A stretch of 64,000 nt of DNA from an uncultured Kiloniellaceae bacterium (GTDB lineage: Bacteria; Pseudomonadota; Alphaproteobacteria; Kiloniellales; Kiloniellaceae), in NCBI GenBank assembly GCA_947500035.1, contig CANMQP010000013.1:299642-363641 (forward strand), in the 5' to 3' direction. The translations under genes and the position numbers were made by a program. The notes below the pieces were generated by a model that worked only from the letters and a program-made list of their open reading frames with translations, searched no databases and was not told the origin of the DNA. This document shows, one piece after another, positions 42,782 to 52,347 of this stretch. Every line of letters begins with the position of its first letter. The stretch's first letter is position 1.

Positions 42782-45700
42782 TGGCCCCCACCGACACCAG
42801 AGATCTCTTCAACGTCGGGATTTCGCAGCAGAGCGACAGGATCAAGCAGAGTGCCTCTCTTGCCCAGCGCCGGGCGGCCTCTCCCAAGTCCTCTGTTTGG
42901 GTCGCCGCCTCCGCAGGTACAGGCAAAACCAAGGTGCTGACCGACCGGGTTCTGAGTCTCTTGCTCGAGGGGACTGCTCCACCGCGCATTCTCTGTCTGA
43001 CTTTCACAAAAGCCGCCGCCGCCGAGATGTCGAACCGGCTGGCCCTGCGGCTCGCGCGCTGGGCAACCCTGGAAGAAACGGCCCTGGCCAGAGAACTGCT
43101 GTCCCTGACGGGTAACACGCCTGACGACGCGCTGATCGAAACTGCGCGCCAGCTTTTTGCCCGCGTCCTCGACGCACCTGGTGGCATGAAGATCCTGACC
43201 ATCCATTCGTTCTGCCAGTCGCTGCTTGGACGCTTTCCGCTGGAAGCAGGCGTCGCGCCGCATTTCCAGGTACTCGATGATCGCTCCGCCGAGGAGCTGT
43301 TGCTGCAGGCGCGCGAGGTGATCCTGACAAAAGCCGGACAGACTCCGCAGGACCCCCTGGGACGGGCACTGACGGAAATCGCAACCCATGCGCAGGAACA
43401 GGGATTCGGCGATCTGATCGCGGAACTGATCATGGCGCGTGGACGGCTCAAACAGAGCCTGCAACGGCACGGCGGACTCGAAGGCCTGAGCGCGGCGATA
43501 TACGCTTGTCTGGGTGTCGAAGAGAGCGAAACCGCGGATGACCTGCTCGCCCATGCCCTTCAGGATGAAGCCTTGGACCTGATCGGTTTACGCCTCGCCT
43601 GCGATGCCTTCTCCGCCGGTTCAAAGACAGATATCGCCAAGGGCGAGACCCTCGCGGCCTGGCTCGCGAGCGGTTTGGAAGACCGGATCGCAGGTTTCGA
43701 CGCCTATGCTTCGATCTTCACGACCAAGAAGCGGGAGGTGGCGAAACGCCTGCTGACCAAGGGCGCCGCGGCGGCCGTTCCCAGCGCCCTGCCGGTTCTC
43801 GAAGTCGAAGCCCAACGTATTCTCGAGGTTCAAAAGCGGCTTGATGCGCTCGCGGTGGCGCATAAGTCGGTGGCCCTGCTGCGTCTGGGCGCAGAGATGC
43901 TGACACTCTATGAGGCTCTGAAATCCAACCGGGCCCTCCTCGACTACGACGACCTGATCTTCCATACCCGCGATCTGCTGCAACGACCCGAAGTCGCCCC
44001 CTGGGTGCTCTTCAAACTCGACGGGGGTCTGGACCATATCCTGGTCGATGAAGCACAGGACACGAACCCGGATCAATGGGCGGTCATCCGTAGTCTTGCC
44101 GATGAGTTCTTTCAGGGCGAGAGCGCCCGCGAGGACAATCGAACACTGTTTGTCGTGGGTGACGCAAAACAGTCAATCTATAGTTTTCAGCGTGCCGATC
44201 CCGCCGCCTTCGAAGCCATGCGCGGTTATTTTGCGCAGCGTGTCCTGGACGCCGGGCAAAGCTGGGATGAGGTGGGGCTGGGCGTTTCTTTCCGCTCCAC
44301 CTCGGCCGTTCTAAGCTCGGTCGATGAGGTTTTCGCCCAGCCGGAGGCCTTCGACGGCGTGCGCTTCGGTGAGGAATTGATCGAGCATCTTCCGGCACGT
44401 GTGGGGCAGGGCGGACGCGTCGACATCTGGCCGCCCGTCGACCCGCAGGAAGAAACGCAGCCCGAACCCTGGGAATTGCCTGTCGCCGGGCAGCGGCTCA
44501 ATTCGCCACGCAGCCGCTTGGCCCGCCTGGTCGCCCATAAGATTCATCATTGGACCCTTTCCAAGGCCGGGGCCGAGGATCCGGAGTCCTGGCTGGCCTC
44601 GAAGAACCGCCGGATGGATCCCGGCGATCTGCTGGTTCTGGTGCGCCGCCGGAACGACTTTGTCGAAGAACTTGTCCGCGAGCTCAAAACGCTTCAGGTC
44701 CCTGTGGCCGGTGTCGACCGCATGGTCCTGACCGATCAGATCGCGGTCATGGATCTGATTGCGTTGGGCCGCGTCCTGCTTTTGCCCGAAGACGATTTGA
44801 CCTTGGCGACGGTCCTCAAGGGGCCCTTGCTCGATCTCAGCGAAGAACAACTCTTTGCACTGGCCCATGGCCGGGAAGGTTCACTCTGGTCGTCGCTCAG
44901 GAAACGCGCCATGGAGGAGCCTGCATTCCAGGCCGCCCGCAACAGACTTGAGATGCTTCTCGCGCGTGCCGAAAACGTTCGGCCTTTCGAACTCTTTGCC
45001 GAAATTCTCGGGCCCCTTGGCGGGCGTAAAGCCCTGGTTGCCAGGCTGGGTCCGGACGCCAATGATCCGATCGATGAATTTCTGAACCTTGCGCTCAACT
45101 ACGAGCGCGAGCAGACGCCGACGCTCGAGGGTTTTCTCCACTGGCTGGAACGCGGCGAACAGGAAATCAAACGCGATATGGAACACGGCGGCGGGGCAGT
45201 CCGTGTCATGACGGTTCACGGTTCGAAAGGCCTGCAGGCACCTGTCGTCTTTCTGCCCGATACACTGCAGGGCCCCTTGCCGCATCGTGGACTGATCTGG
45301 CTGAAGAACGAGGGAGATCTGCCGATCTGGTCGCTGGGTCAGGACTTTGCCGGTCTCGCCGAGTCTTCGGCCCGGCGCGCCATCGCGCAGGCCAATACCC
45401 GCGAGTACAAACGCCTGCTCTACGTGGCGATGACCCGGGCGGAAGACAGGCTGTTGCTCTGCGGGTGGAACGATAAGCGGCGCACGCCCCCGGACGACTG
45501 CTGGTACAATCTGGTGCAGTCGGGAATCGCGCCTCTGGCCGAGGAAGTCGAGTACGATTTCTCGGGCAGCATTGCCGAGGGGTGGTCGGGCACAGGCTGG
45601 CGCCTGGAGAGTCCGCAAGCCGCGGCAACGGAGAGCAGGGGCAGCTCCGCAGAGGTTCGGCGCAGTCCGGTAAAGCTGCCGGCCTGGGCGCAGGCACAGC

Positions 45701-46320
45701 CACCTGCAGAACCCTCACCACCGCGGCCTCTTGCCCCCTCCCGCCCGTCGGAAGTCGAGCCCGCCGTGCGCTCGCCCCTGGGCCTTGACCGCGGCAAACA
45801 ATTCCGCAGGGGCCGCCTGATCCACCGTCTTCTGCAGACCCTGCCCGAGTTGCCTTTCGACCAGCGGGCCGAGGCCGGTCACCGGTTTCTCGCACGCGCG
45901 CTCCATGATCTGACCGACGCGCAACAGGCCGAAATCCTCGCAGAAACTCTTGATGTTATTGACGATTCACGCTTCAGCGCACTTTTCGGCCCGGGCAGTC
46001 AGGCAGAGGTCCCCGTGGTCGGGGTGATTCCCGAAAGCCGGAAATCCGGCAGGCAGCGCAGCGCAGAGGTCATCTCCGGACAGGTTGACCGTTTGCTCGT
46101 GACGGATGAAAAAGTCTGGATCATCGACTACAAGACCAATCGGCCGCCACCTGTAGATCCCAAAGAGGTTCCAGCTATCTATTTGAAACAAATGGCATCT
46201 TATCAGGCGGTCCTGAAGCAGATCTATCCGGACAAACAAATTGAAAGCCTGTTGCTCTGGACAGATGGCCCGCGTCTCATGCATCTCAGCGATGCTCTGC
46301 TTGCGGATCACGCGCCTTGA
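42781..46320 (+). CDS. addA: AddA, UvrD-like helicase-nuclease subunit
   Basis: 1179 aa from the ATG at 42781, overlapping addB by one base. Superfamily 1 helicase motifs: I VAASAGTGKTKVLTDRV, Ia LTFTKAAAAEMSNRL, II LVDEAQDTNPDQWAVI, III VVGDAKQSIYSFQRADP, V MTVHGSKGLQAPVVFLP, VI LLYVAMTRAEDRLLLCG. The C-terminal nuclease (about 1000-1170) shows RGRLIHRLLQ and VWIIDYKTNRPP. Together with AddB it is the functional counterpart of RecBCD. A proline-rich linker near residue 975 (PPAEPSPPRPLAPSRPSE) separates helicase and nuclease parts. Confidence 0.95.
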   Translation: MAPTDTRDLFNVGISQQSDRIKQSASLAQRRAASPKSSVWVAASAGTGKTKVLTDRVLSLLLEGTAPPRILCLTFTKAAAAEMSNRLALRLARWATLEETALARELLSLTGNTPDDALIETARQLFARVLDAPGGMKILTIHSFCQSLLGRFPLEAGVAPHFQVLDDRSAEELLLQAREVILTKAGQTPQDPLGRALTEIATHAQEQGFGDLIAELIMARGRLKQSLQRHGGLEGLSAAIYACLGVEESETADDLLAHALQDEALDLIGLRLACDAFSAGSKTDIAKGETLAAWLASGLEDRIAGFDAYASIFTTKKREVAKRLLTKGAAAAVPSALPVLEVEAQRILEVQKRLDALAVAHKSVALLRLGAEMLTLYEALKSNRALLDYDDLIFHTRDLLQRPEVAPWVLFKLDGGLDHILVDEAQDTNPDQWAVIRSLADEFFQGESAREDNRTLFVVGDAKQSIYSFQRADPAAFEAMRGYFAQRVLDAGQSWDEVGLGVSFRSTSAVLSSVDEVFAQPEAFDGVRFGEELIEHLPARVGQGGRVDIWPPVDPQEETQPEPWELPVAGQRLNSPRSRLARLVAHKIHHWTLSKAGAEDPESWLASKNRRMDPGDLLVLVRRRNDFVEELVRELKTLQVPVAGVDRMVLTDQIAVMDLIALGRVLLLPEDDLTLATVLKGPLLDLSEEQLFALAHGREGSLWSSLRKRAMEEPAFQAARNRLEMLLARAENVRPFELFAEILGPLGGRKALVARLGPDANDPIDEFLNLALNYEREQTPTLEGFLHWLERGEQEIKRDMEHGGGAVRVMTVHGSKGLQAPVVFLPDTLQGPLPHRGLIWLKNEGDLPIWSLGQDFAGLAESSARRAIAQANTREYKRLLYVAMTRAEDRLLLCGWNDKRRTPPDDCWYNLVQSGIAPLAEEVEYDFSGSIAEGWSGTGWRLESPQAAATESRGSSAEVRRSPVKLPAWAQAQPPAEPSPPRPLAPSRPSEVEPAVRSPLGLDRGKQFRRGRLIHRLLQTLPELPFDQRAEAGHRFLARALHDLTDAQQAEILAETLDVIDDSRFSALFGPGSQAEVPVVGVIPESRKSGRQRSAEVISGQVDRLLVTDEKVWIIDYKTNRPPPVDPKEVPAIYLKQMASYQAVLKQIYPDKQIESLLLWTDGPRLMHLSDALLADHAP

Positions 46321-46408
46321 CGTCGTGCCCCCCCGCTCCCTACATTTGAAACATGCTCGCGCAGTGGACCGGTGAGTCCGGCGCCAACAACAGGTCATAG
46401 AGGTTACA

Positions 46409-46729
46409 ATGGTTACCAGTCCCGTCAGTGATTCTTCCTTCGAAGTCGATGTTATTAAGGCGGATGGACCCGTTCTGGTGGATTTCTGGGCCGAATGGTG
46501 CGGCCCGTGCAAAATGATCGCGCCGGCTCTCGAAGAGATCGCTCAGGAAATGGACGGCCGTTTGACTGTCGCGAAGATGAATATCGACGACAATCCGATG
46601 ACGCCGCAAAAGTATGGCGTGCGCGGTATCCCGACACTCATGCTGTTTAAAGACGGACAGGTCTCCGCGACGAAAATCGGTATGGTCGCGAAAAACCAGC
46701 TCATCGAGTGGGTTGAAGAGGTCATCTGA
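46409..46729 (+). CDS. trxA: Thioredoxin
   Basis: 106 aa, typical thioredoxin 1. Active site W30-C31-G32-P33-C34 and the cis-proline region [16 protein letters not shown]-terminal [20 protein letters not shown] leads into the fold; no signal peptide, so cytoplasmic. It reduces disulfides in ribonucleotide reductase and many other proteins. It lies 88 bp after addA on the same strand and is closed by a strong terminator shared with convergent folC. Confidence 0.97.
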   Translation: MVTSPVSDSSFEVDVIKADGPVLVDFWAEWCGPCKMIAPALEEIAQEMDGRLTVAKMNIDDNPMTPQKYGVRGIPTLMLFKDGQVSATKIGMVAKNQLIEWVEEVI

Positions 46730-46757
46730 CCCACCGCCACTCGACTCGCACGAAACG

Positions 46758-46795
46758 AAAACACCTTCGCTGTTTGTCGCGGAGGTGTTTTTTTT
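46758..46795. terminator. Bidirectional terminator between trxA and folC
   Basis: AAAACACCT-CGC and GCG-AGGTGTTTT form the stem around TGTTTGTC. On the plus strand eight T residues follow; on the minus strand four T follow. It sits between the convergent stops of trxA and folC. Confidence 0.85.
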
Positions 46796-46831
46796 CGGTC
46801 GAATCCCGAAAAGCTCTAAACCTGATTTGAT

Positions 46832-48154
46832 CTAGGAGTTATCCGCCAGGATATGTCCAGCCAGGTAGAGCGAGCCGCAGACCAGAATCCGTCCGCCCGG
46901 GAAACGCGCATTGATGTCGGAAATCGCCGCTTCGACAGAGGGGCTTGAGGTCGCGGCAAAGCCCTGTGCGACCGCATGGGACTGTGCCTCGTCAGCCGTG
47001 AGCGACGCCGTGGCATCCGGGATGGCGACCGCGTGAAGGCTGGATGCCTTTTCGGCAAGCGGCCGCACGAAATCCTCGGCAACTTTAGTATTCAACATGC
47101 CGTAAATCAGATGCACCGGACGGTCATTCCACGCGGCGATGACCTCGGCCAGCGCTTCCCCTGCTGCCGCGTTGTGTCCGCCGTCGATCCAGAGTTCCCA
47201 ACGGCGGTCGGCACCATCACCGCCATCGGGCTCAACGCCCAACAGATCCAGCAGCGGTCCCTTGGTCAGACGCTGCATACGCGCGGGCCAGACAGCCGCT
47301 GTGATCCCCTCGGCAATCTTCGGATGGAATTCGTCCAACTGTTCGGCACAAGCAACGGCCACAGCGGCATTGACGATCTGATGGGCACCCGGGAGCGCGG
47401 GCTTCGGGTAATGGAAAGAACCCTTGCGTCCCGTAAAACGGAAACCGTCTTCCAGAGCTTCAACTTCCCAATCGATGCCGCCTCGATAGAGGGATACGCC
47501 GAGTTCCGCCGCCCTGGCTTCAAACACAGCCATGACAGAAGGCTCCTGCGGCGCCACCACACAGGGCACACCGGCCTTGAGAATACCTGCCTTCTCGGCA
47601 GCGATTGTCTCTTTTTCATTGCCAAGAAACTGAACGTGATCAATCGAGATCGGTGTGATCGCCGTTAAGCGCGGACGTTCCAGAACGTTCGTCGCATCGA
47701 GGCGGCCGCCAAGACCGGTTTCGAGCAACAGGACATCGGCCGGGGTTCTCGCGAACGCCAGAAAGGCAGCAACTGTCGTGATCTCAAAATAGGTAATGGA
47801 CTCACCAAGATTGGCCGTTTCGCATTCCTCAAGCAGCTCGACAAGCAAATCCTCGTCGATCAATTGGCCGTCGAGTTCAATGCGTTCGTGAAAACGAACC
47901 AGATGCGGTGACGTGTAGGCATGAACCCGGTTGGTTCCGGTCTCTGGGTCTCCCCCCAGCGACAGCATGGCGCGCAGGTAGGAAATCAGCGAGCCTTTCC
48001 CGTTCGTTCCCGCGACATGGATGGTCGGTGGCAACCTCCGCTCCGGATGATTCAAGCGCTCCAGCAGCGTCTCCACTCGTCCGAGGGAGAGGTCGATGAT
48101 CTTGGGATGAAGACGGGTAAGGCGTTCTAGGACCGCGTCACTCCGTCTTGCCAT
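46832..48154 (-). CDS. folC: Dihydrofolate synthase / folylpolyglutamate synthase
   Basis: 440 aa from the ATG at 48154 (the frame is open to 48211, but MARRSDAVLERLTRLHPK is the usual start); this start overlaps the accD end by 17 bp. Mur-ligase fold: P-loop HVAGTNGKGSLISYLRA, the TSPHLVRFHERIELDG loop, TTVAAFLAF, LLETGLGGRLDATNV, and a C-terminal domain with LWIDGGHNAAAGEAL and ILVCGSLYLAGHI. It adds glutamate to dihydropteroate and then to folates. Co-transcription with accD is the conserved arrangement. Confidence 0.95.
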   Translation of the reverse strand: MARRSDAVLERLTRLHPKIIDLSLGRVETLLERLNHPERRLPPTIHVAGTNGKGSLISYLRAMLSLGGDPETGTNRVHAYTSPHLVRFHERIELDGQLIDEDLLVELLEECETANLGESITYFEITTVAAFLAFARTPADVLLLETGLGGRLDATNVLERPRLTAITPISIDHVQFLGNEKETIAAEKAGILKAGVPCVVAPQEPSVMAVFEARAAELGVSLYRGGIDWEVEALEDGFRFTGRKGSFHYPKPALPGAHQIVNAAVAVACAEQLDEFHPKIAEGITAAVWPARMQRLTKGPLLDLLGVEPDGGDGADRRWELWIDGGHNAAAGEALAEVIAAWNDRPVHLIYGMLNTKVAEDFVRPLAEKASSLHAVAIPDATASLTADEAQSHAVAQGFAATSSPSVEAAISDINARFPGGRILVCGSLYLAGHILADNS

Positions 48155-49121
48155 CGGCGGGCTCTTCCTTGCCGGACTCGGCTTTTTCTGGTTTTGGCTT
48201 AGGCTCGGCATCGGCCTCGGGTTCCGAAGCAGACTCCTCGCTCACCGGCAGCGTGACGATTTCAGCGGACGGTGTCTTTACGCTCAGCAGGTTCAAGATC
48301 CGGCCCAGCGTAACCTTCAGTTCCTGTCGCGGCACGACCATGTCGACCATACCATGATCGAGCAGATACTCGGCACGCTGAAAACCCTCGGGCAGCGTCT
48401 CGCGGATTGTTTCTTCAATCACGCGCTTCCCGGCAAAGCCGATGGTCGCGCCCGGCTCAGCAATCGCGATGTCGCCCAGCATGGCAAAGGACGCGGAAAC
48501 ACCGCCAGTCGTCGGGTCGCTCAGCAGCACGATGTAAGGGAGCCCGGCCTCCTTGACCAGATCCACGGCGATCACGGACCGGGGCATCTGCATCAGCGAG
48601 AGGATACCCTCCTGCATGCGGGCACCACCCGATGCGGGGACAACGATGAGCGCAGCATTCTGCAGCACCGCCAGACGGGCCGCGGCCAAAAGGCCCTCGC
48701 CGACCGCCATGCCCATGGAACCGCCCATGAAACTGAAATTGAAGGCCGCGACCACAACACTGGAACCGCCGATTTCGCCATGAGCGACAACGATGGCTTC
48801 CTTATCCTCGTTCTTCGCCTGTGCTTCCTTCAGGCGATCTGTGTAACGCTTGCGGTCCCGGAACTTCAGCGGATCGACGATGGTTTCGGGCAGCTCGATC
48901 ACCTTGTAGGTGCTATCGTCGAACAGCCAATCGAGACGCTGGCGTGCCGTGATACGAAGGTGATGATTGCAGTGCGGGCAGACGCGCTGATTGGCCTCCA
49001 ACTCCCGATGGAACACCATCTGCTCACAGCTTGGACACTTCTCCCAGAGATTATCGGGTACGTCCGGCTTGTTGACCAGAGCCCGGATCTTTGGGCGGAC
49101 GAAGTTGGCAATCCAGTTCAT
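48138..49121 (-). CDS. accD: Acetyl-CoA carboxylase carboxyltransferase subunit beta
   Basis: 327 aa. An N-terminal four-cysteine zinc ribbon (C29, C32, C48, C51) precedes the carboxyltransferase domain with GGSSVVVAAFNFSFMGGSMG, VPASGGARMQEGILSLMQM and LLSDPTTGGVSASFAMLGD. With AccA it transfers carboxyl from biotin to acetyl-CoA, the first step of fatty-acid synthesis. The last 35 residues are an acidic Glu/Lys/Pro-rich tail not needed for the fold. It lies between trpA and folC on the minus strand, a common alphaproteobacterial order. Confidence 0.96.
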   Translation of the reverse strand: MNWIANFVRPKIRALVNKPDVPDNLWEKCPSCEQMVFHRELEANQRVCPHCNHHLRITARQRLDWLFDDSTYKVIELPETIVDPLKFRDRKRYTDRLKEAQAKNEDKEAIVVAHGEIGGSSVVVAAFNFSFMGGSMGMAVGEGLLAAARLAVLQNAALIVVPASGGARMQEGILSLMQMPRSVIAVDLVKEAGLPYIVLLSDPTTGGVSASFAMLGDIAIAEPGATIGFAGKRVIEETIRETLPEGFQRAEYLLDHGMVDMVVPRQELKVTLGRILNLLSVKTPSAEIVTLPVSEESASEPEADAEPKPKPEKAESGKEEPADGKTE

Positions 49122-49229
49122 AGCGTTTCGTTTTCTATACTCAGGTGACTTTGCTTAGGCTATTTCGCCCAGCGTGGCGAACAAATTCTCACGAACGGCC
49201 GCTGACAGCTTCCTCTGTTTGTGCATCCG

Positions 49230-50063
49230 CTATCCCTGACGGGCTGCACGTACACCCTGCGCAAGCGACGCAACGTAATCTATGACACCGTCAACCAGGC
49301 CTGCCCCCGCAAGCCCATCCGGCCCCAGTCCTGCCTTAACCTGCTCGACAATGGCCGTCCCGACAACCGCCGCATCGGCAACCGCAGCAACCTCAGCAGC
49401 CTGTTCAGGCGTGCGGATACCGAAGCCGACCGCAACCGGCAGATCGGTGTGACCTTTCAAGCGGGTGACCGCAGCGCGCACCGCGTCACCAGAGGCCGCC
49501 TTGGTGCCGGTGATGCCCATGATCGAGACGTAGTAGATGAAGCCGCTGGTGTTGGTCAAAACCTTCGGCAAGCGTGCATCGTCGGTCGTGGGCGTCGCGA
49601 GACGGATAAAATGCAGTCCCGCGGCAACCGCCGGCTCGCAAAGCTCATCGTCTTCCTCCGGCGGCAAGTCCACAATGATCAAACCATCCACACCGGCGTC
49701 CAGCGCATCCTTGACGAAGGCGTCGACCCCGTAGGAGTAGATCGGATTGTAATAGCCCATAAGTACGATCGGGGTCACATCGTCTTCCGCCCGGAAGCTG
49801 CGGACCATCTCGAGAGTCTTACGCAGGGTCATCCCGGCATCAAGCGCCCGCAGGCCGGCAGCCTGGATCGAGGGGCCGTCGGCCATGGGATCCGAGAAGG
49901 GCATGCCCAGCTCGATCACATCAGCGCCGGCCTCAGGCAGACGCTGCAGGATTTTGTATGCGGTGTCGTAGTCAGGGTCGCCGGCCGTGGTAAAGGTGAC
50001 AAGACCGCCCCGGCCTTCGGCCTTCAATGCCGCGAAACGGCGCTCTAAACGACTCTCGCTCAT
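49230..50063 (-). CDS. trpA: Tryptophan synthase alpha chain
   Basis: 277 aa. Catalytic Glu in [19 protein letters not shown] and Asp in [13 protein letters not shown] are present, plus [15 protein letters not shown] and [15 protein letters not shown] of the phosphate-binding end. It splits indole-3-glycerol phosphate; indole is channelled to TrpB. The start overlaps the trpB stop by four bases (ATGA). About 108 bp separate it from accD. Confidence 0.97.
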   Translation of the reverse strand: MSESRLERRFAALKAEGRGGLVTFTTAGDPDYDTAYKILQRLPEAGADVIELGMPFSDPMADGPSIQAAGLRALDAGMTLRKTLEMVRSFRAEDDVTPIVLMGYYNPIYSYGVDAFVKDALDAGVDGLIIVDLPPEEDDELCEPAVAAGLHFIRLATPTTDDARLPKVLTNTSGFIYYVSIMGITGTKAASGDAVRAAVTRLKGHTDLPVAVGFGIRTPEQAAEVAAVADAAVVGTAIVEQVKAGLGPDGLAGAGLVDGVIDYVASLAQGVRAARQG

Positions 50064-51271
50064 ATCTCGACTCCGAGCGCTTCAGCGACCGTAAAGACAT
50101 CCTTGTCCCCACGCCCGCACATGTTCATGACCAGCAGATGATCCCGCGGCAGATCGGGCGCGACCTTGCGCACATGCGCAAGCGCGTGAGAGGGCTCAAG
50201 GGCCGGAATAATACCCTCGAGGCGGGAACAGAGCTGGAAACACTCCAGAGCTTCCTTGTCGGTCGCCGAGACGTACTTCACGCGCCCGATGTCATTGAGC
50301 CAGGAATGCTCGGGACCGATCCCGGGATAATCCAGGCCCGCCGAGATTGAGTGCGCATCCTTGATCTGACCATCGTCGGTCTGCAGCAGATAGGTGCGGT
50401 TGCCGTGCAGGACACCGGGGCGTCCACCCGTGAGCGAAGCAGCATGTTCGCCGGTTGGAATACCGTGCCCCGCCGCTTCGACGCCGGTGATCTGAACATC
50501 CTGGTCGTTCAGAAAGGGATGGAACAGGCCCAGAGCGTTGGAACCACCGCCAATGCAGGCGACCAGGCTATCTGGCAGGCGGCCTTCGGCCTCCATCATC
50601 TGCTCGCGCACTTCGCGGCCAATGACCGACTGGAAATCCCGCACCATGGCCGGATAGGGATGCGGACCCGCCGCCGTGCCAATGATGTAGAAGGTGGATT
50701 CCACATTGGCGACCCAGTCTCGCAGAGCATCGTTCATAGCATCTTTTAGGGTTCCGGTACCGCTGGTAACCGGTACGACCTCGGCGCCCAGAAGCTTCAT
50801 GCGAAAGACGTTGGGGGCCTGCCGGGCGATGTCCGTCGCGCCCATGTAGACAATGCAGGGCAGATTAAAGAGCGCGCAGACGGTCGCCGCCGCGACACCG
50901 TGCTGACCGGCGCCGGTTTCGGCGATAATCCGGGTCTTGCCCATGCGCTTGGCCAGCAGAACCTGTCCGAGGCAATTGTTAATTTTGTGGGATCCGGTGT
51001 GGTTCAGCTCATCGCGCTTGAAATAAACCTTCGCGCCGCCGAATTCCTGGGTTAGACGCTCCGCAAAATAGAGCGGGCTCGGGCGGCCGGTGTAATGCTT
51101 GGCATAGTAGTCGATATCGGCCTGATAGCTCGGGTCGTTCTTGGCCGCATCATAGGCCTCTTCGACCTCCAGGATCAGCGGCATGAGCGTTTCGGCGACA
51201 AATCGGCCACCGAAATTGCCGAAATGGCCGCGCTCGTCGGGCCCGGTGGTATAGGAATTGGGCGTTGTCAT
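50060..51271 (-). CDS. trpB: Tryptophan synthase beta chain
   Basis: 403 aa, TrpB1 type. The PLP lysine is K96 in [13 protein letters not shown], the phosphate-binding loop is [15 protein letters not shown], and [19 protein letters not shown] forms the active-site loop. It condenses indole with serine. Upstream it is 194 bp from trpF; no clear leader peptide or attenuator with Trp codons is seen in that gap, though short GC-rich stems occur. Confidence 0.97.
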   Translation of the reverse strand: MTTPNSYTTGPDERGHFGNFGGRFVAETLMPLILEVEEAYDAAKNDPSYQADIDYYAKHYTGRPSPLYFAERLTQEFGGAKVYFKRDELNHTGSHKINNCLGQVLLAKRMGKTRIIAETGAGQHGVAAATVCALFNLPCIVYMGATDIARQAPNVFRMKLLGAEVVPVTSGTGTLKDAMNDALRDWVANVESTFYIIGTAAGPHPYPAMVRDFQSVIGREVREQMMEAEGRLPDSLVACIGGGSNALGLFHPFLNDQDVQITGVEAAGHGIPTGEHAASLTGGRPGVLHGNRTYLLQTDDGQIKDAHSISAGLDYPGIGPEHSWLNDIGRVKYVSATDKEALECFQLCSRLEGIIPALEPSHALAHVRKVAPDLPRDHLLVMNMCGRGDKDVFTVAEALGVEI

Positions 51272-51465
51272 TCTGTTACTTCAGCCTCGTGCGCGCCCCG
51301 GCGCCTGAATTCGTTCCCCGAAACTCAAAGCGCAAGGCGTGAATCATGTGAATCCGGTGTGATCCCAGCGTCCCTGCTTCACGCAAAGAAGCCTGCGGAA
51401 AGCGGGCGCGTCACACCGAAAGGACGGCGGACTTTGCCGTAAAATCACGGCGACCGCAAGGCAAG

Positions 51466-52113
51466 CTAGAGGCTTTTGGCCTGTTGCACGAAAGCCCGAA
51501 TCTTATCCGGGTTCTTCACGCCTGGCCGGTCCTCGACACCTGACGAAACGTCGACCGCAAGCGCACCTGAAAGCTCGACAGCCCGCGGTAGGTTTTCGAC
51601 TGTCAGACCACCGGCCAGCATCCAGGGCTTCGACCAGCTTTTTCCCTTGAGATAGGTCCAATCGAAGGAGACTGCGTTGCCGCCGGGGAGCGGGTTTTCG
51701 ATGTCGGCGGGGGGCGCCGCATCAAAGAGAATCCGGTCCGAGACCTCCAGAAAATCTTCGACCCGGGCGACATCCTCCGCGCCGCGGATCTTTATCACTT
51801 TCATAACCGGAACCCCGAAGCCGGTCCGGATTGCTTCGACGCGCTCAACGGACTCACTCCCATGGAGCTGCAGGAGATCAAGCGGCGCCGCACGCAGCAC
51901 TTCCGCGATCAAGGCGTCGTCAGCATCCACAAACAGGCCCACCTTGATCGCCCGTTCGCCGACGGGCCGCATCAATTCGCCCGCCTGATCGGAGGTCACA
52001 GACCTTGGACTCGGCGGAAAGAAATTGACGGCGACATAGTCGGCACCGGCATCCAGCGCAACAGCCATTGTCTCCGGCGTGGAAAGGCCACAGATTTTTA
52101 CATCGACGCTCAT
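51466..52113 (-). CDS. trpF: Phosphoribosylanthranilate isomerase
   Basis: 215 aa (beta/alpha)8 barrel. Catalytic Cys8 in VDVKICGLSTPETM and the general-acid Asp in FDAAPP (about 135) are in place. LLQLHGSESVERVEAIR and the phosphate loop LAGGLTVENLPRAV with VDVSSGVEDRPGVKN complete the active site. It performs the Amadori step of tryptophan synthesis. It is the first gene of the trpFBA-accD-folC minus-strand run and is divergent from the VanZ-fusion gene. Confidence 0.96.
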   Translation of the reverse strand: MSVDVKICGLSTPETMAVALDAGADYVAVNFFPPSPRSVTSDQAGELMRPVGERAIKVGLFVDADDALIAEVLRAAPLDLLQLHGSESVERVEAIRTGFGVPVMKVIKIRGAEDVARVEDFLEVSDRILFDAAPPADIENPLPGGNAVSFDWTYLKGKSWSKPWMLAGGLTVENLPRAVELSGALAVDVSSGVEDRPGVKNPDKIRAFVQQAKSL

Positions 52114-52347
52114 AAAGCGGTTTTAGAGGGTGTGATAAGGCTGTGCACCTGATTTTTTACTCTTGTCGCCGTCGAACGGCACAGGAATGAATAGTCAAAA
52201 TAGCGTTCTTCAAAATTATCGGACGCTGCGCCGCCAGAATGCGCTAGCATTGTCAGATTACAAACAGGTGCGCCGCCAAGACCGTCTTGCCGGGCGTTTC
52301 TTTGAAGAGTTTCACTCCATACAGATAGATTTATCGTATATCCGCAT